Source: Faecalibacterium sp. UBA1819
Lineage (GTDB): Bacteria > Bacillota > Clostridia > Oscillospirales > Ruminococcaceae
Length of the DNA stretch: 23,935 bases
Direction: 5' to 3'
Assembly: GCA_002315015.1 (NCBI GenBank)
Contig: DCEX01000017.1
Coordinates: forward strand, 529-24,463
Shown: piece by piece, positions 7,415 to 14,740 of the stretch
Layout: every line of letters begins with the position of its first letter
How positions within the stretch are numbered: the stretch's first letter is position 1
Program-made: the position numbers and the translations under genes
Notes under the pieces: model-generated
What the model saw: the letters and a program-made list of their open reading frames with translations, nothing else
What the model was told of the DNA's origin: nothing
Database searches by the model: none

Positions 7415-7762
7415 TTAACCTTCTGCAAATTGGTTCAGCTCACTTTGCAGCAATGCCCAAGAAACAATGCTCAGTTTAAACAGCGAAAGCAGCAAATACA
7501 GCAATCCATTATTTTCTGCGGGCAAATTGTTGTTTAAACGAATGGTATCTATTTTTTCACCTGCTTTGTATAACCAATATAGCTCATAAATACCACAAGT
7601 TACAATTGAAAGCAAAATTACCATTCCGCCGGATGGGCTATCATATTCACCATAAACTCTGTTCAAATCATTTACTATGCAATAGATCCAATACAAGCCA
7701 TAAATGCCGCATGTCACCAAGCTTAAAATAATGCACAGGGGAACACTTTTCTTTTGGAGCAC
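7415..7762 (-). CDS. DUF4234 membrane protein
   Basis: 115 aa. It has the repeated DUF4234 signature: a hydrophobic segment followed by VTCGIYGLYWIYCIVNDLN (about residues 16-34), again as IVTCGIYELYWLYKAGEKID, and a C-terminal hydrophobic stretch (LLYLLLSLFKLSIVSW). Three membrane segments are predicted; the function is unknown. The start is GTG at 7760-7762, with GGTGG 4 nt upstream; an ATG further up is in another frame. It is the first gene of the operon with DUF2752, a pairing consistent with one membrane complex (inference). Confidence 0.85.
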   Translation of the reverse strand: MLQKKSVPLCIILSLVTCGIYGLYWIYCIVNDLNRVYGEYDSPSGGMVILLSIVTCGIYELYWLYKAGEKIDTIRLNNNLPAENNGLLYLLLSLFKLSIVSWALLQSELNQFAEG

Positions 7763-7813
7763 AATACCACCATCCTAAAAAATGCTGAAACCGTTTACAC
7801 AGCTTGCACTGCC

Positions 7814-7842
7814 ATCTTATCGTGTTTTTTGTCGCTTGTCAA
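7814..7842 (-). promoter_or_regulatory. Promoter of the DUF4234-DUF2752 operon
   Basis: On the minus strand, a perfect -35 TTGACA (7837-7842), 17-nt spacer, -10 TAAGAT (7814-7819). Confidence 0.7.
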
Positions 7843-7902
7843 CAAATTATCATATGAAAGTGTATTTTTTACATTTTTTCACGAGACTATGCGCAAAACA
7901 CC

Positions 7903-8676
7903 TTATTGCTTTGCCGTCAAGCCGCCGTCCACACACAAAACCTGCCCGGAAACAAAGGCCGCCGCATCGCTGCAGAGGTAAAGCGCGGCGCAGCCCAAGT
8001 CCTTCGCGGTGCAAATCCGGCCAAGCGGGATGCGCTTCACCAGTGCATCATAGAACACGGGGTCATCCAGCTGGAAGGAATTGATGGGCGTGCGCGTAAA
8101 TGTGGGCGCAATGGCGTTGACGGTAATGCCGTACTTGCCCCACTCGCAGGCCAACTGCTTGGTGTACATATTCACTGCACCCTTGCTGGCACAATAGGCG
8201 ATGTAGTCCTGGTCGGTTCCAATGATGGATTTGACCGAGGAAATGGACAAGATTCTGCCGTAGCGGCGGGCAATCATGCCTTTGCCGACTTCGCGTGTGA
8301 CAAAATGCAGCCCGCGCAGGTTTACCCCCATGACAAAATCCCATGTTTTAGCGTCGTACTCCTCGGCCTTTTTCAACTGGTTCACGCCGGCGGCGTTCAC
8401 CAAAATGTCAATTCCGCCGGTTTGCTCCTCGGCTTGGCGCACCATTTCAATGATGGAGTCTTCGTCCTGCAAATCAACATGCAGCAATAAACAGTTTCGG
8501 CCCAGCGCGCGTGCCTCGTCCTGCAAGGGACTTTGCGTAATCTTTCGGTCTGCCAATACAAGATCGGCGCCGTTTTGCAAAAGTGCCTGGGCAATTGGTT
8601 CACCCAAACCGCCCACGCCGACAACCAGCGCTGTTTTTCCTTCTAAAGAAAATACATTCGTAAAATCTAAGCTCAT
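7903..8676 (-). CDS. Short-chain dehydrogenase/reductase
   Basis: 257 aa NAD(P)-dependent oxidoreductase of the classical SDR fold. The glycine-rich cofactor loop is GVGGLG (about residues 20-25), the NAAGV strand (about 96-100) is present, catalytic Ser sits in SISSVKS, and the YxxxK motif is YCASK (about 164-168). The C-terminus, GQVLCVDGG, is typical. It is closest in feel to gluconate 5-dehydrogenase or 3-oxoacyl-ACP reductase-like sugar/polyol SDRs; the substrate cannot be read. The ATG at 8676 has AGGAAG upstream; the longer ORF start lies in the promoter. The gene is monocistronic, downstream of the trp transporter operon but with its own promoter. Confidence 0.88.
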   Translation of the reverse strand: MSLDFTNVFSLEGKTALVVGVGGLGEPIAQALLQNGADLVLADRKITQSPLQDEARALGRNCLLLHVDLQDEDSIIEMVRQAEEQTGGIDILVNAAGVNQLKKAEEYDAKTWDFVMGVNLRGLHFVTREVGKGMIARRYGRILSISSVKSIIGTDQDYIAYCASKGAVNMYTKQLACEWGKYGITVNAIAPTFTRTPINSFQLDDPVFYDALVKRIPLGRICTAKDLGCAALYLCSDAAAFVSGQVLCVDGGLTAKQ

Positions 8677-8712
8677 TTGTTTGCACTTCCTTTTCTGTTT
8701 GATGATAGTTTC

Positions 8713-8741
8713 ATCATACCACAAACAAACGTCCGGTTCAA
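8713..8741 (-). promoter_or_regulatory. SDR gene promoter with a dyad at the -10
   Basis: On the minus strand, -35 TTGAAC (8736-8741), 17-nt spacer, -10 TATGAT (8713-8718). The -10 overlaps an inverted repeat ATGAT-six bases-ATCAT (about 8702-8717), a possible repressor site. Confidence 0.5.
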
Positions 8742-8747
8742 AAAGAT

Positions 8748-9545
8748 TCAAGCCAGCAGCATTCTATCGTTGTCCAGCGCTGCGCCTGTTTTCTCTCGGA
8801 ACAGCTCCAAAAGCCCTTCTACGGTCATTTTTTCGCGTTCTTTGCCCTGCAATTCCAGCAAAATATTTCCCGCCGTCATCATCACGGTGCGGTTGCCTGT
8901 GGTGAGCGCACTTTCCATGTTGTGCGTTACCATCATACAGGTAATGCCGTTTTCCTTCACAATGCTCTTGGTTAAGTCCATCACCTTTTCTGCCGTGCCG
9001 GGGTCCAATGCTGCGGTATGTTCATCCAAAAGCAGTAATTTTGGCGGGACAAGCGTTGCCATCAACAGGGTAAGCGCCTGCCGCTGTCCGCCGGAGAGCA
9101 GCCCCACGGGCTGCCCCATGCGATCCTCCAGCCCCAAGCCCAGCCGCGCTAACCGGCTGCGAAAAAATTCGCGGTCTTTTTTGCCAATGCGCGAAAACGG
9201 CGAGCATTTTCCGCTTGCACGCAGATAGGCCAGCGCCAAATTCTCCTCAATTGTCATATGAGGCGCCGTTCCGCGCATGGGGTCTTGAAACAGGCGGCCA
9301 ATGGAGCGGGCGCGTTTATAATCCGGCAAAAAGGTGATGTTTTTGCCGTCCAGAACAATCTGCCCTGCATCCGTGAAAAACTCGCCGCTGACTGCGTTCA
9401 GCAAGGTTGATTTTCCCGCGCCGTTCGAGCCAATCAGACAGACAAAATCGCCCTCATCCAAGTGCAGAGAAACACCGTTTAGTGCCTTTTTTTCGTTGAC
9501 GCTTCCGGGAAAGAACGTCTTTTCTAAATTACGAATGTCAAGCAT
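8748..9545 (-). CDS. trpZ: Tryptophan ABC transporter, ATP-binding protein
   Basis: 265 aa ABC ATPase. Walker A is GSNGAGKST (39-47), the signature is LLSGGQRQALTL, and Walker B is LLLLDEH with the following D-loop TAALD. A switch histidine is present (VTHNM). It energises uptake by the adjacent permease and lipoprotein. The start ATG (9543-9545) overlaps the end of the permease gene by 8 nt, indicating translational coupling. There is no tryptophan residue in the protein, which fits a Trp-uptake system. Substrate assignment rests on the upstream T-box with a UGG specifier, not on the ATPase itself. Confidence 0.88.
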   Translation of the reverse strand: MLDIRNLEKTFFPGSVNEKKALNGVSLHLDEGDFVCLIGSNGAGKSTLLNAVSGEFFTDAGQIVLDGKNITFLPDYKRARSIGRLFQDPMRGTAPHMTIEENLALAYLRASGKCSPFSRIGKKDREFFRSRLARLGLGLEDRMGQPVGLLSGGQRQALTLLMATLVPPKLLLLDEHTAALDPGTAEKVMDLTKSIVKENGITCMMVTHNMESALTTGNRTVMMTAGNILLELQGKEREKMTVEGLLELFREKTGAALDNDRMLLA

Positions 9546-10437
9546 GTTTGGAAGCCTCCCTGCGTTTTTTCAGCCATTTGCATTTCGCAATCACCGCGGG
9601 GTAAGAAATGGCTGCCGCCACAATAACCGCTGACACCAGCTTGAGGTTGGAAGCGCCGAGGTTGGATGTGAGTGCAAATGCAGTGATGATGCGGTACAGC
9701 ACCGAGCCCAGCACGGCTGCCGCCACCGCACCGGCAATGCCGCCGCGCCGTGCCGTTACCACTTCTCCAATGACAAGGCTGGCCAGGCCAATCACGACCA
9801 TACCGGTTCCCAGTGTGGTGTCGCCATAACCCTGCTGCTGTGCCAGCAGCGCGCCCGACAGCGCGATGATGCCGTTTGCCACGCAAAGCCCCACCACAGT
9901 GGTAAAGGCCGGATTGATAGAGGACGCCGCCACCATAGCGCGGTTGTCGCCTGTGGCACGCAGGCTTAAACCCAGCTGTGTCCCTAAAAAGAGTACCAGC
10001 AGCACGCCGCAAAGCAGCGCCGCAGCTGCCGCCACACATAAGCCGCCCTGATTGCCAAGCAGTTTTTGTGCGGCAGTGAACAGCGTTTCCACCCGCAATA
10101 AGGTTTGGTTCGATTTTCCGCCCAGCACCATAATATTGATCGACACCAGCGCTGTCATCGTAATAATACCGGCCAAAATAGGCTGAACACGGAACACCGT
10201 TTGCAAAATGCCCGTCACGAAGCCCGCCAGCGCACCCGCCGCAACCGCGAGCAGCAGCCCTAAATATGGATGCCCGGCGGCCGTACAAGCCGTGCAGGTA
10301 ACCAGCCCCAGCGTAAACGAGCCGTCGGTGGTTAAATCGGCAATATTCAAAATGCGGAACGATAAATACAAGCCCAGTGCGACAAGACTATAAATTAAGC
10401 CTTGTTCCGTTGCGGTTAACAGCACGGAAAGATTCAT
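9538..10437 (-). CDS. trpY: Tryptophan ABC transporter, permease
   Basis: 299 aa integral membrane protein with about eight hydrophobic segments. It is of the branched-chain-amino-acid-permease-like type that accompanies ABC_sub_bind lipoproteins (NIADLTTDGSFTLG near residue 31, and the conserved GDNRAMVAASSINPAF loop at about 182-197). It forms the membrane channel. The ATG at 10437 has AAAGGAG upstream. It follows the lipoprotein gene by about 80 nt and overlaps the ATPase gene. It carries one Trp in 299 residues, near the C-terminus. The C-terminal tail is strongly basic (KCKWLKKRREASKH), as expected on the cytosolic side. Confidence 0.88.
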   Translation of the reverse strand: MNLSVLLTATEQGLIYSLVALGLYLSFRILNIADLTTDGSFTLGLVTCTACTAAGHPYLGLLLAVAAGALAGFVTGILQTVFRVQPILAGIITMTALVSINIMVLGGKSNQTLLRVETLFTAAQKLLGNQGGLCVAAAAALLCGVLLVLFLGTQLGLSLRATGDNRAMVAASSINPAFTTVVGLCVANGIIALSGALLAQQQGYGDTTLGTGMVVIGLASLVIGEVVTARRGGIAGAVAAAVLGSVLYRIITAFALTSNLGASNLKLVSAVIVAAAISYPAVIAKCKWLKKRREASKHA

Positions 10438-10469
10438 GAGTATTTTCTCCTTTTACAAGCGCATTTCTT

Positions 10470-10499
10470 GCTTGCGCCTTACCGCTGCAAAGCGCAAGC
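10470..10499 (-). other. Intercistronic hairpin between trpX and trpY
   Basis: GCTTGCGC (10470-10477) pairs perfectly with GCGCAAGC (10492-10499) around a 14-nt loop. There is no T-run, so it is not a terminator. It may stabilise the upstream trpX message and so raise lipoprotein levels relative to the membrane subunits, a common arrangement in binding-protein operons (inference). Confidence 0.5.
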
Positions 10500-10519
10500 A
10501 GCGCACTCTATTGTTTGCT

Positions 10520-11518
10520 TTATTGAACATAAGCGGAAACATCCACACCAATGGCCTGTGCCGTTTCCTCATTCACTACCACAGCATTCTCCGTGAGAAT
10601 TTCTACGGGAAGCTCCGACACCGGCGTGCCGTCCAGCACCTTCGCCGCCATATCTGCCGTTTGGGTGCCCAGCTGCGTGTAATTCACACCCACTGTGGCA
10701 AGGCCGCCGTCGGCCACCATGCTGTCTGCCGCCACATAAACGGGCTTTTTCGCGTTGATGGCTTCCTGCGCCAAAACAGGCATGGCCGAAGCCACCGTAT
10801 TGTCGATGGGGGCAAAAACGGCATCACATTGACCAAGCAGGCTTTGTGCCGCCGTCTGCACTTCACCCGTTGCCGTTACAGCGCCTTCCACATAAGAAAT
10901 GCCTTTTTCATCCAAATAGGCTTTCGTCTGCTCAATCACAGAAACACTGTTCGGCTCGGCATTGTTGTAGATTAAGCCATAGCTCTTGACTTCCGGGGTC
11001 AGCTCGGCAGCCAGATCAAAAATCTTATCCACGGGGATGGCATCCGACGTTCCCGTAATGTTGGCGTCGGGCTTTTCGGGATCTGTTACCAATCCAGCTG
11101 TCTGCGGGTCGGTGACGGCGGAAAAGATAACGGGAATATCTGTTCCCTCCACGGCTGCCGCTGCGCCCTGGGCCGCATTGGTGGCAATAGCGATAATGAC
11201 GTCGACATCATCTGCCACAAATTTTTGGCAGATATTCGCAATGGTGGAGGTGTCGCCCTGTGCGTTTTGATAGTCGTATTGATACGCATTTTCGCCCAGT
11301 TTTGCGTCCAACTCCGCTTCAATCGCCGTGCGAATTTCGTCCAAAGAAGGGTGCTCCATCAGCTGAATTAACCCCACCTTGGGGCCGTCGGCAGAAGTTT
11401 GTGCGCCGGAGGCGGAAGTTTGTGTTTGTGTGCCGCCACATGCGGTCATGGAAAATAAGAGTGCCGCTGCACCGGCTGCTGCAAAGGTTCGTTTCATCAT
11501 TTGTTTCAAGTTCATCAT
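10520..11518 (-). CDS. trpX: Tryptophan ABC transporter, substrate-binding lipoprotein
   Basis: 332 aa, ABC_sub_bind family. An n-region (MMNLKQMMKR), a hydrophobic core (TFAAAGAAALLFSM) and a lipobox ending TAC with Cys27 mark a lipoprotein signal; a Ser/Thr/Gln/Ala-rich linker follows. The mature part begins VGLIQLMEHPSLDEI, typical of the family, and binds the ligand outside the membrane. Two adjacent ATGs (11518 and 11515) share the ribosome site AAGGAAG. The second is better spaced; the first is given here. An in-frame upstream ATG at 11611 has an even stronger ribosome site (see the leader entry). No Trp occurs in the protein. It is the first gene of trpXYZ, behind a Trp T-box. Confidence 0.9.
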   Translation of the reverse strand: MMNLKQMMKRTFAAAGAAALLFSMTACGGTQTQTSASGAQTSADGPKVGLIQLMEHPSLDEIRTAIEAELDAKLGENAYQYDYQNAQGDTSTIANICQKFVADDVDVIIAIATNAAQGAAAAVEGTDIPVIFSAVTDPQTAGLVTDPEKPDANITGTSDAIPVDKIFDLAAELTPEVKSYGLIYNNAEPNSVSVIEQTKAYLDEKGISYVEGAVTATGEVQTAAQSLLGQCDAVFAPIDNTVASAMPVLAQEAINAKKPVYVAADSMVADGGLATVGVNYTQLGTQTADMAAKVLDGTPVSELPVEILTENAVVVNEETAQAIGVDVSAYVQ

Positions 11519-11611
11519 GGTTCTTCCTTTCGTGATTAACTGGTTTGTGTGGTGAATGCGGGCGTTCGTTCGGCTTTGCCATCGCCATCGTTCTCTCCCT
11601 TGCAGCGTCAT
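11519..11611 (-). other. Possible Trp-containing leader/N-terminal extension of trpX
   Basis: On the minus strand GAGGAGG (11621-11627), 9 nt before ATG (11609-11611), opens 31 codons that run in frame into trpX. They begin MTLQGRERWRWQ, with two UGG codons separated by one codon, while trpX itself has none. If translated, it would either add a long polar extension ahead of the signal peptide or act as a ribosome-stalling leader. The ribosome site is seen directly; the role is inference. Confidence 0.35.
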
Positions 11612-11643
11612 ATCTTTGCGCCTCCTCTCTGCGTTTTGCAATC

Positions 11644-11917
11644 AAAAAACGCCTGCCCTTGTGTTTCCACAAGGACAGGCGTTGAAACCTGCGGTACCAC
11701 CTTGATTGCCGGCATTCTTTGCCGACCTCTCTGTCAGGATGCCATCACACCCCGCGCCCTGTAACGTGAGCACACGTCAGAAGCTACTGCGCCTTGCGGC
11801 GGTTCACTCTGCCCTCTGCGGCCCATTTTGCCGTCCCGCGTTTCGGCCTCACTTCCACCACCGGAGGCTCTCTGTGCGTGCGCTTACGGCTTTATTCCCG
11901 CATCGTCGGTTTTGCTT
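11644..11917 (-). promoter_or_regulatory. T-box riboswitch, tryptophan-type, of trpXYZ
   Basis: On the minus strand the T-box core AAGGTGGTACCGC (11691-11703) is followed by a strong terminator: stem AACGCCTGTCCTTGTG with CACAAGGGCAGGCGTT, then T6 (11644-11684). The upstream Stem I region contains CAAAATGGGCCGCAGAG, in which UGG (11823-11825) sits in specifier position and is followed by G. UGG is the Trp codon, and T-boxes with this specifier are known upstream of trpXYZ transporters. Uncharged tRNA-Trp should therefore switch the transporter on. Confidence 0.9.
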
Positions 11918-11923
11918 TTGTTT

Positions 11924-11952
11924 ATTAAAGCACGAAATCAATCGTTTGTCAA
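11924..11952 (-). promoter_or_regulatory. Promoter of the trp T-box operon
   Basis: On the minus strand, a perfect -35 TTGACA (11947-11952), 17-nt spacer, -10 TTTAAT (11924-11929). The -35 overlaps the stop codon of the preceding CobW-like gene. Confidence 0.8.
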
Positions 11953-12920
11953 TCCCTTTTTTTCGTTTGCCGATCAGACAGGCGCATTTTTGTATGAATG
12001 GGAGAAATCCAGCGCTTTTTTTGCAGCACTTCCCGCAGCCATGCGCGCTGAAGCGCATCCCCAATAAATACCGCGCGGGAATCTTCCATCGGGTCAATTC
12101 CGGTAACGGTGTAACGGCGGTCTACCACGTCGAACCGAAGCCAGCTTTTCCCCACCGGCAAATACCCTTTTGCCCGGCAGATGCTGCCGAATACGCCGCT
12201 GACAACGCCCTCCAAAAACAGCAAAAGCTGGTTTTCGCTTTCCAGCTCCAACCCGGTAATGCCCAAATGATCCAGCCCGGCCAATATGTCCTGCGTTGTC
12301 GAAAGCTGCTGCCCGTTTTCGCCTTTGTTCAGCAAACTTTCAAACCATGCATCATCCTGCTGACTGTAATGACTTGTGAGCAGCTGGGCGTTCGGGTTCC
12401 ACTGCCGAATGCCCTCTTGCAGCTGTGCAAGGGTTTGGGCATCGGCTCCCTCCATTTTTGAAACTAAAATGGTTTCCGCCGCTGCAATCTGGTCAATATA
12501 AATTTCTCGAAATTCCGTTTGATAGCGCTCAAAGGAATGGCCGTCCAGTATGGTAACGGGTGCAAGCAGGGTAATGTGTTCATATTGAATTTGACGAATA
12601 TTTTCCATCACCTTGCTCAGAAAGCCAACACCCGTCGGCTCTACAATGAGATACTCCGGGTCAATGGTGTTGGCGATGGTCAGAAGCGAGGAGGCAAAAT
12701 CCGACTTGGTGGAACAACAGATGCAGCCTTCCGTCAATTCCCAAATATTCAGCCCGGCGGAAGAATCGGGCCCATCCTGTGAAAGGATGGGCCCGTCAAT
12801 GCCAACCTCGCCATATTCGTTTTCCATCACCGCAAAATCGCGGCGGGTTCGGCGCGCCAGTTCCTTGATGAACGTGGTTTTTCCCGCGCCCAAAAATCCC
12901 GAAATGACTAAGATTTTCAT
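11949..12920 (-). CDS. COG0523 / CobW-P47K family GTPase (putative metallochaperone)
   Basis: 323 aa G3E GTPase. Walker A is GFLGAGKTT (8-16), the EN(E)YG segment lies at about 33-37, the metal-binding CxCC motif is CICC (66-69), and a switch-like VEPTG follows at about 97. The C-terminal CobW_C domain is present (GYLPVGKSWLRFDVV, about 257-271). Family members deliver Zn, Co or other metals to client enzymes. The start ATG (12918-12920) has only a weak ribosome site. The gene begins 37 nt after a zinc-dependent alcohol dehydrogenase gene with no terminator between, so that enzyme is a natural candidate client (inference). Confidence 0.88.
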   Translation of the reverse strand: MKILVISGFLGAGKTTFIKELARRTRRDFAVMENEYGEVGIDGPILSQDGPDSSAGLNIWELTEGCICCSTKSDFASSLLTIANTIDPEYLIVEPTGVGFLSKVMENIRQIQYEHITLLAPVTILDGHSFERYQTEFREIYIDQIAAAETILVSKMEGADAQTLAQLQEGIRQWNPNAQLLTSHYSQQDDAWFESLLNKGENGQQLSTTQDILAGLDHLGITGLELESENQLLLFLEGVVSGVFGSICRAKGYLPVGKSWLRFDVVDRRYTVTGIDPMEDSRAVFIGDALQRAWLREVLQKKRWISPIHTKMRLSDRQTKKRD

Positions 12921-12957
12921 ATCAAATACTCACTTTTCCAAACAGTGCCGCGCTGTC

Positions 12958-14019
12958 TCAGTCGGCCAGTTTGACGACAGGTTTAATCAAATCGGCGGGT
13001 TTATCGCGCATCAGGAACAAGGCTTCTTCCAGATGATCCCAGCCTTCAAACACATGTGTGGCCAAAGGATGCACATCCAGCTTGCCGGAAGCCACCAAAG
13101 CGCCCAGCTTCTCCATGCGCAGACGTCCGCCCGGCATTAAGCCGCCGTTAATCTGCTTGTGGCCCATGCCAACGCCCCACTCTGTACGCGGAATGGTCAC
13201 ATAAGTGCCGCTGCCGAGGTAGTTCACGTTGCCGATTTTTCCGCCCGGCTTCAAGCAATTGACAGCCGGTTCAAAGGTTTCGCAGCCGCCGCCGGCGATA
13301 ATCACTTTATCGACACCCTTGCCGTCGGTCATTTTCATTACCTGCTCATCAATGGGGCCGTTTTTATAGCTGATAAAATCGGTTGCACCATAGCCTTTTG
13401 CTGCTTCCACACAAACGGGGCGTGTGCCGACCGCGATGATGCGGGACGCGCCGCGCAGATTTGCACCGGCAACACTCATCAAGCCAACAGGGCCGATGCC
13501 GATGACCAGAACGGTATCGCCGTATTGAATGTCTGCCAGTTCTGCGCCATGGAAACCGGTGGGAACCATGTCGGACAGCATACAAGCATCTACGGGAGAA
13601 ATATTGGAGGGCAGCAGCGCCAAGTTGCCGTCTGCATCATTGACATGGAAAAACTCGGAAAAGACGCCGTCTTTAAAGTTGGAGAATTTCCAGCCCGCCA
13701 GCATACCGCCGGAATGCATCGAGTAACCTGCCTGAGCCTCCAAAGAGTTCCAGTCGGGGGTAATGGCAGGAACCAGCACGCGGTCGCCGGGCTTAAAGTC
13801 TTTTACCAGCGAACCAACTTCCACAACCTCGGCGCAGCACTCGTGGCCGAGAATCATGTTGTGGCGCTCACCAATTGCACCTTCCCACAGCGTGTGAATG
13901 TCAGACGTACAAATTGCCACGGCCAGCGGCTTACAAATGGCATCCATCGGCCCACATGCCGGACGCTCTTTTTCAATCCAGCCGGACTCACCGATTTTCA
14001 GCATTGCATAACCCTTCAT
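12958..14019 (-). CDS. NADP-dependent secondary alcohol dehydrogenase (zinc type)
   Basis: 353 aa medium-chain dehydrogenase, clearly the Thermoanaerobacter brockii/Clostridium beijerinckii type that interconverts secondary alcohols and ketones. It begins MKGYAMLKIGESGWIEKE. Catalytic zinc ligands Cys37 and His59 with Glu60 (GHE) are present, plus an Asp near 150. The Rossmann loop is GIGPVG. GTRP near 198-201 and a Tyr near 218 match the NADP-phosphate site (Ser199 of the brockii enzyme is Thr here). The short structural-zinc lobe of horse-type ADH is absent, as in this family. GAAGGAG precedes the ATG. It is the first gene of a probable operon with the CobW-like chaperone. Confidence 0.95.
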   Translation of the reverse strand: MKGYAMLKIGESGWIEKERPACGPMDAICKPLAVAICTSDIHTLWEGAIGERHNMILGHECCAEVVEVGSLVKDFKPGDRVLVPAITPDWNSLEAQAGYSMHSGGMLAGWKFSNFKDGVFSEFFHVNDADGNLALLPSNISPVDACMLSDMVPTGFHGAELADIQYGDTVLVIGIGPVGLMSVAGANLRGASRIIAVGTRPVCVEAAKGYGATDFISYKNGPIDEQVMKMTDGKGVDKVIIAGGGCETFEPAVNCLKPGGKIGNVNYLGSGTYVTIPRTEWGVGMGHKQINGGLMPGGRLRMEKLGALVASGKLDVHPLATHVFEGWDHLEEALFLMRDKPADLIKPVVKLAD

Positions 14020-14076
14020 ATTTCAATCACTCCTTCAATTTGGTGGTTACGAATCAGCGTCGTAATCTCTACCCCG

Positions 14077-14105
14077 ATTATACTGAATTGCGTTCAGAAT
14101 ATCAA
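14077..14105 (-). promoter_or_regulatory. adh promoter with an operator-like dyad in the spacer
   Basis: On the minus strand, -35 TTGATA (14100-14105), 17-nt spacer, -10 TATAAT (14077-14082). The spacer is largely a perfect inverted repeat CTGAA-five bases-TTCAG (14083-14097), a position where a repressor would block RNA polymerase. No regulator gene is adjacent. Confidence 0.65.
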
Positions 14106-14266
14106 TCTTTTTTATGTCTTTTTCGCAAATTTTTTAAACTTAAAATAAAAAATAGGTCTATTTCACCAAAATACATTTTTGTTTTTGTACGTTCTTTACA
14201 AACGAAATGGTTGTGCACTATGCAACTTTCTTTATTTGTTTTTAGAAATTTTTTACACTATGCCAC

Positions 14267-14671
14267 TTATCCAATTTGCCCAAGCATTTTCATTGCAGCA
14301 GCTTGTACGGCCGCGGCTGTTTTTTCACCATCAGCTAAATCGCTTTCTACCGGCAGACGCAAAATATAGTCGGTATGTTTCGGGTCATCGGTGAGCTGTC
14401 CCGTGTAAGCGGCTTTTGACAGCTTTTGCGCCCATTCCCACTGTGCTTTTCGATTGACCCCGGAAAGCCATACCTCCAATTCAAACTCCCGATGACAAAA
14501 TGCCACCACAATTTTCAGCCCCGCTTTTTTTAGTGCTTCGTCCGAAAATTGGAAGTAGGAATAATCCATCGCGTTTTCCACAATGGCAGCTTGAAAAGTG
14601 TATTCCGGCATTCGCTGTTCCAACTCTTTGCGCAAATAGCGGAACGCACGCACCCATTCCTGATAAGACAC
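14267..14671 (-). CDS. DUF7000-like protein, possibly N-terminally truncated
   Basis: 134 aa if it starts at the GTG at 14669-14671. The central part resembles DUF7000: MPEYTFQAAIVENAMDYSYFQF, then LKIVVAFCHREFELEVWLSG-NRKAQ. The function of the family is unknown. The start has no ribosome site and lies 5 nt beyond a terminator-type direct repeat, so the natural N-terminus (about 15 more residues in relatives I recall) may have been lost at the integration point. No separate promoter was seen. An internal ATG at 14609-14611 is an alternative start but also lacks a good ribosome site. It is possibly a remnant. Confidence 0.5.
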   Translation of the reverse strand: MSYQEWVRAFRYLRKELEQRMPEYTFQAAIVENAMDYSYFQFSDEALKKAGLKIVVAFCHREFELEVWLSGVNRKAQWEWAQKLSKAAYTGQLTDDPKHTDYILRLPVESDLADGEKTAAAVQAAAMKMLGQIG

Positions 14672-14675
14672 AAAG

Positions 14676-14717
14676 CAAAAAACCCAGCGCTTGCCGAAAA
14701 GTGGCTAAAACACTGGG
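14676..14717 (-). repeat. Left 42-bp direct repeat (att-like), also hipA terminator
   Basis: Identical to 20165-20206 except at two positions. Read on the minus strand it is a hairpin (CCCAGTG ... GCTGGG with one mismatch) followed by T6, so it can terminate the HipA-like transcript that ends 24 nt upstream. The other copy is the natural terminator of tRNA-fMet, which suggests a duplicated integration site. Confidence 0.7.
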
Positions 14718-14740
14718 AGATTTGACAATCTACTACTATA

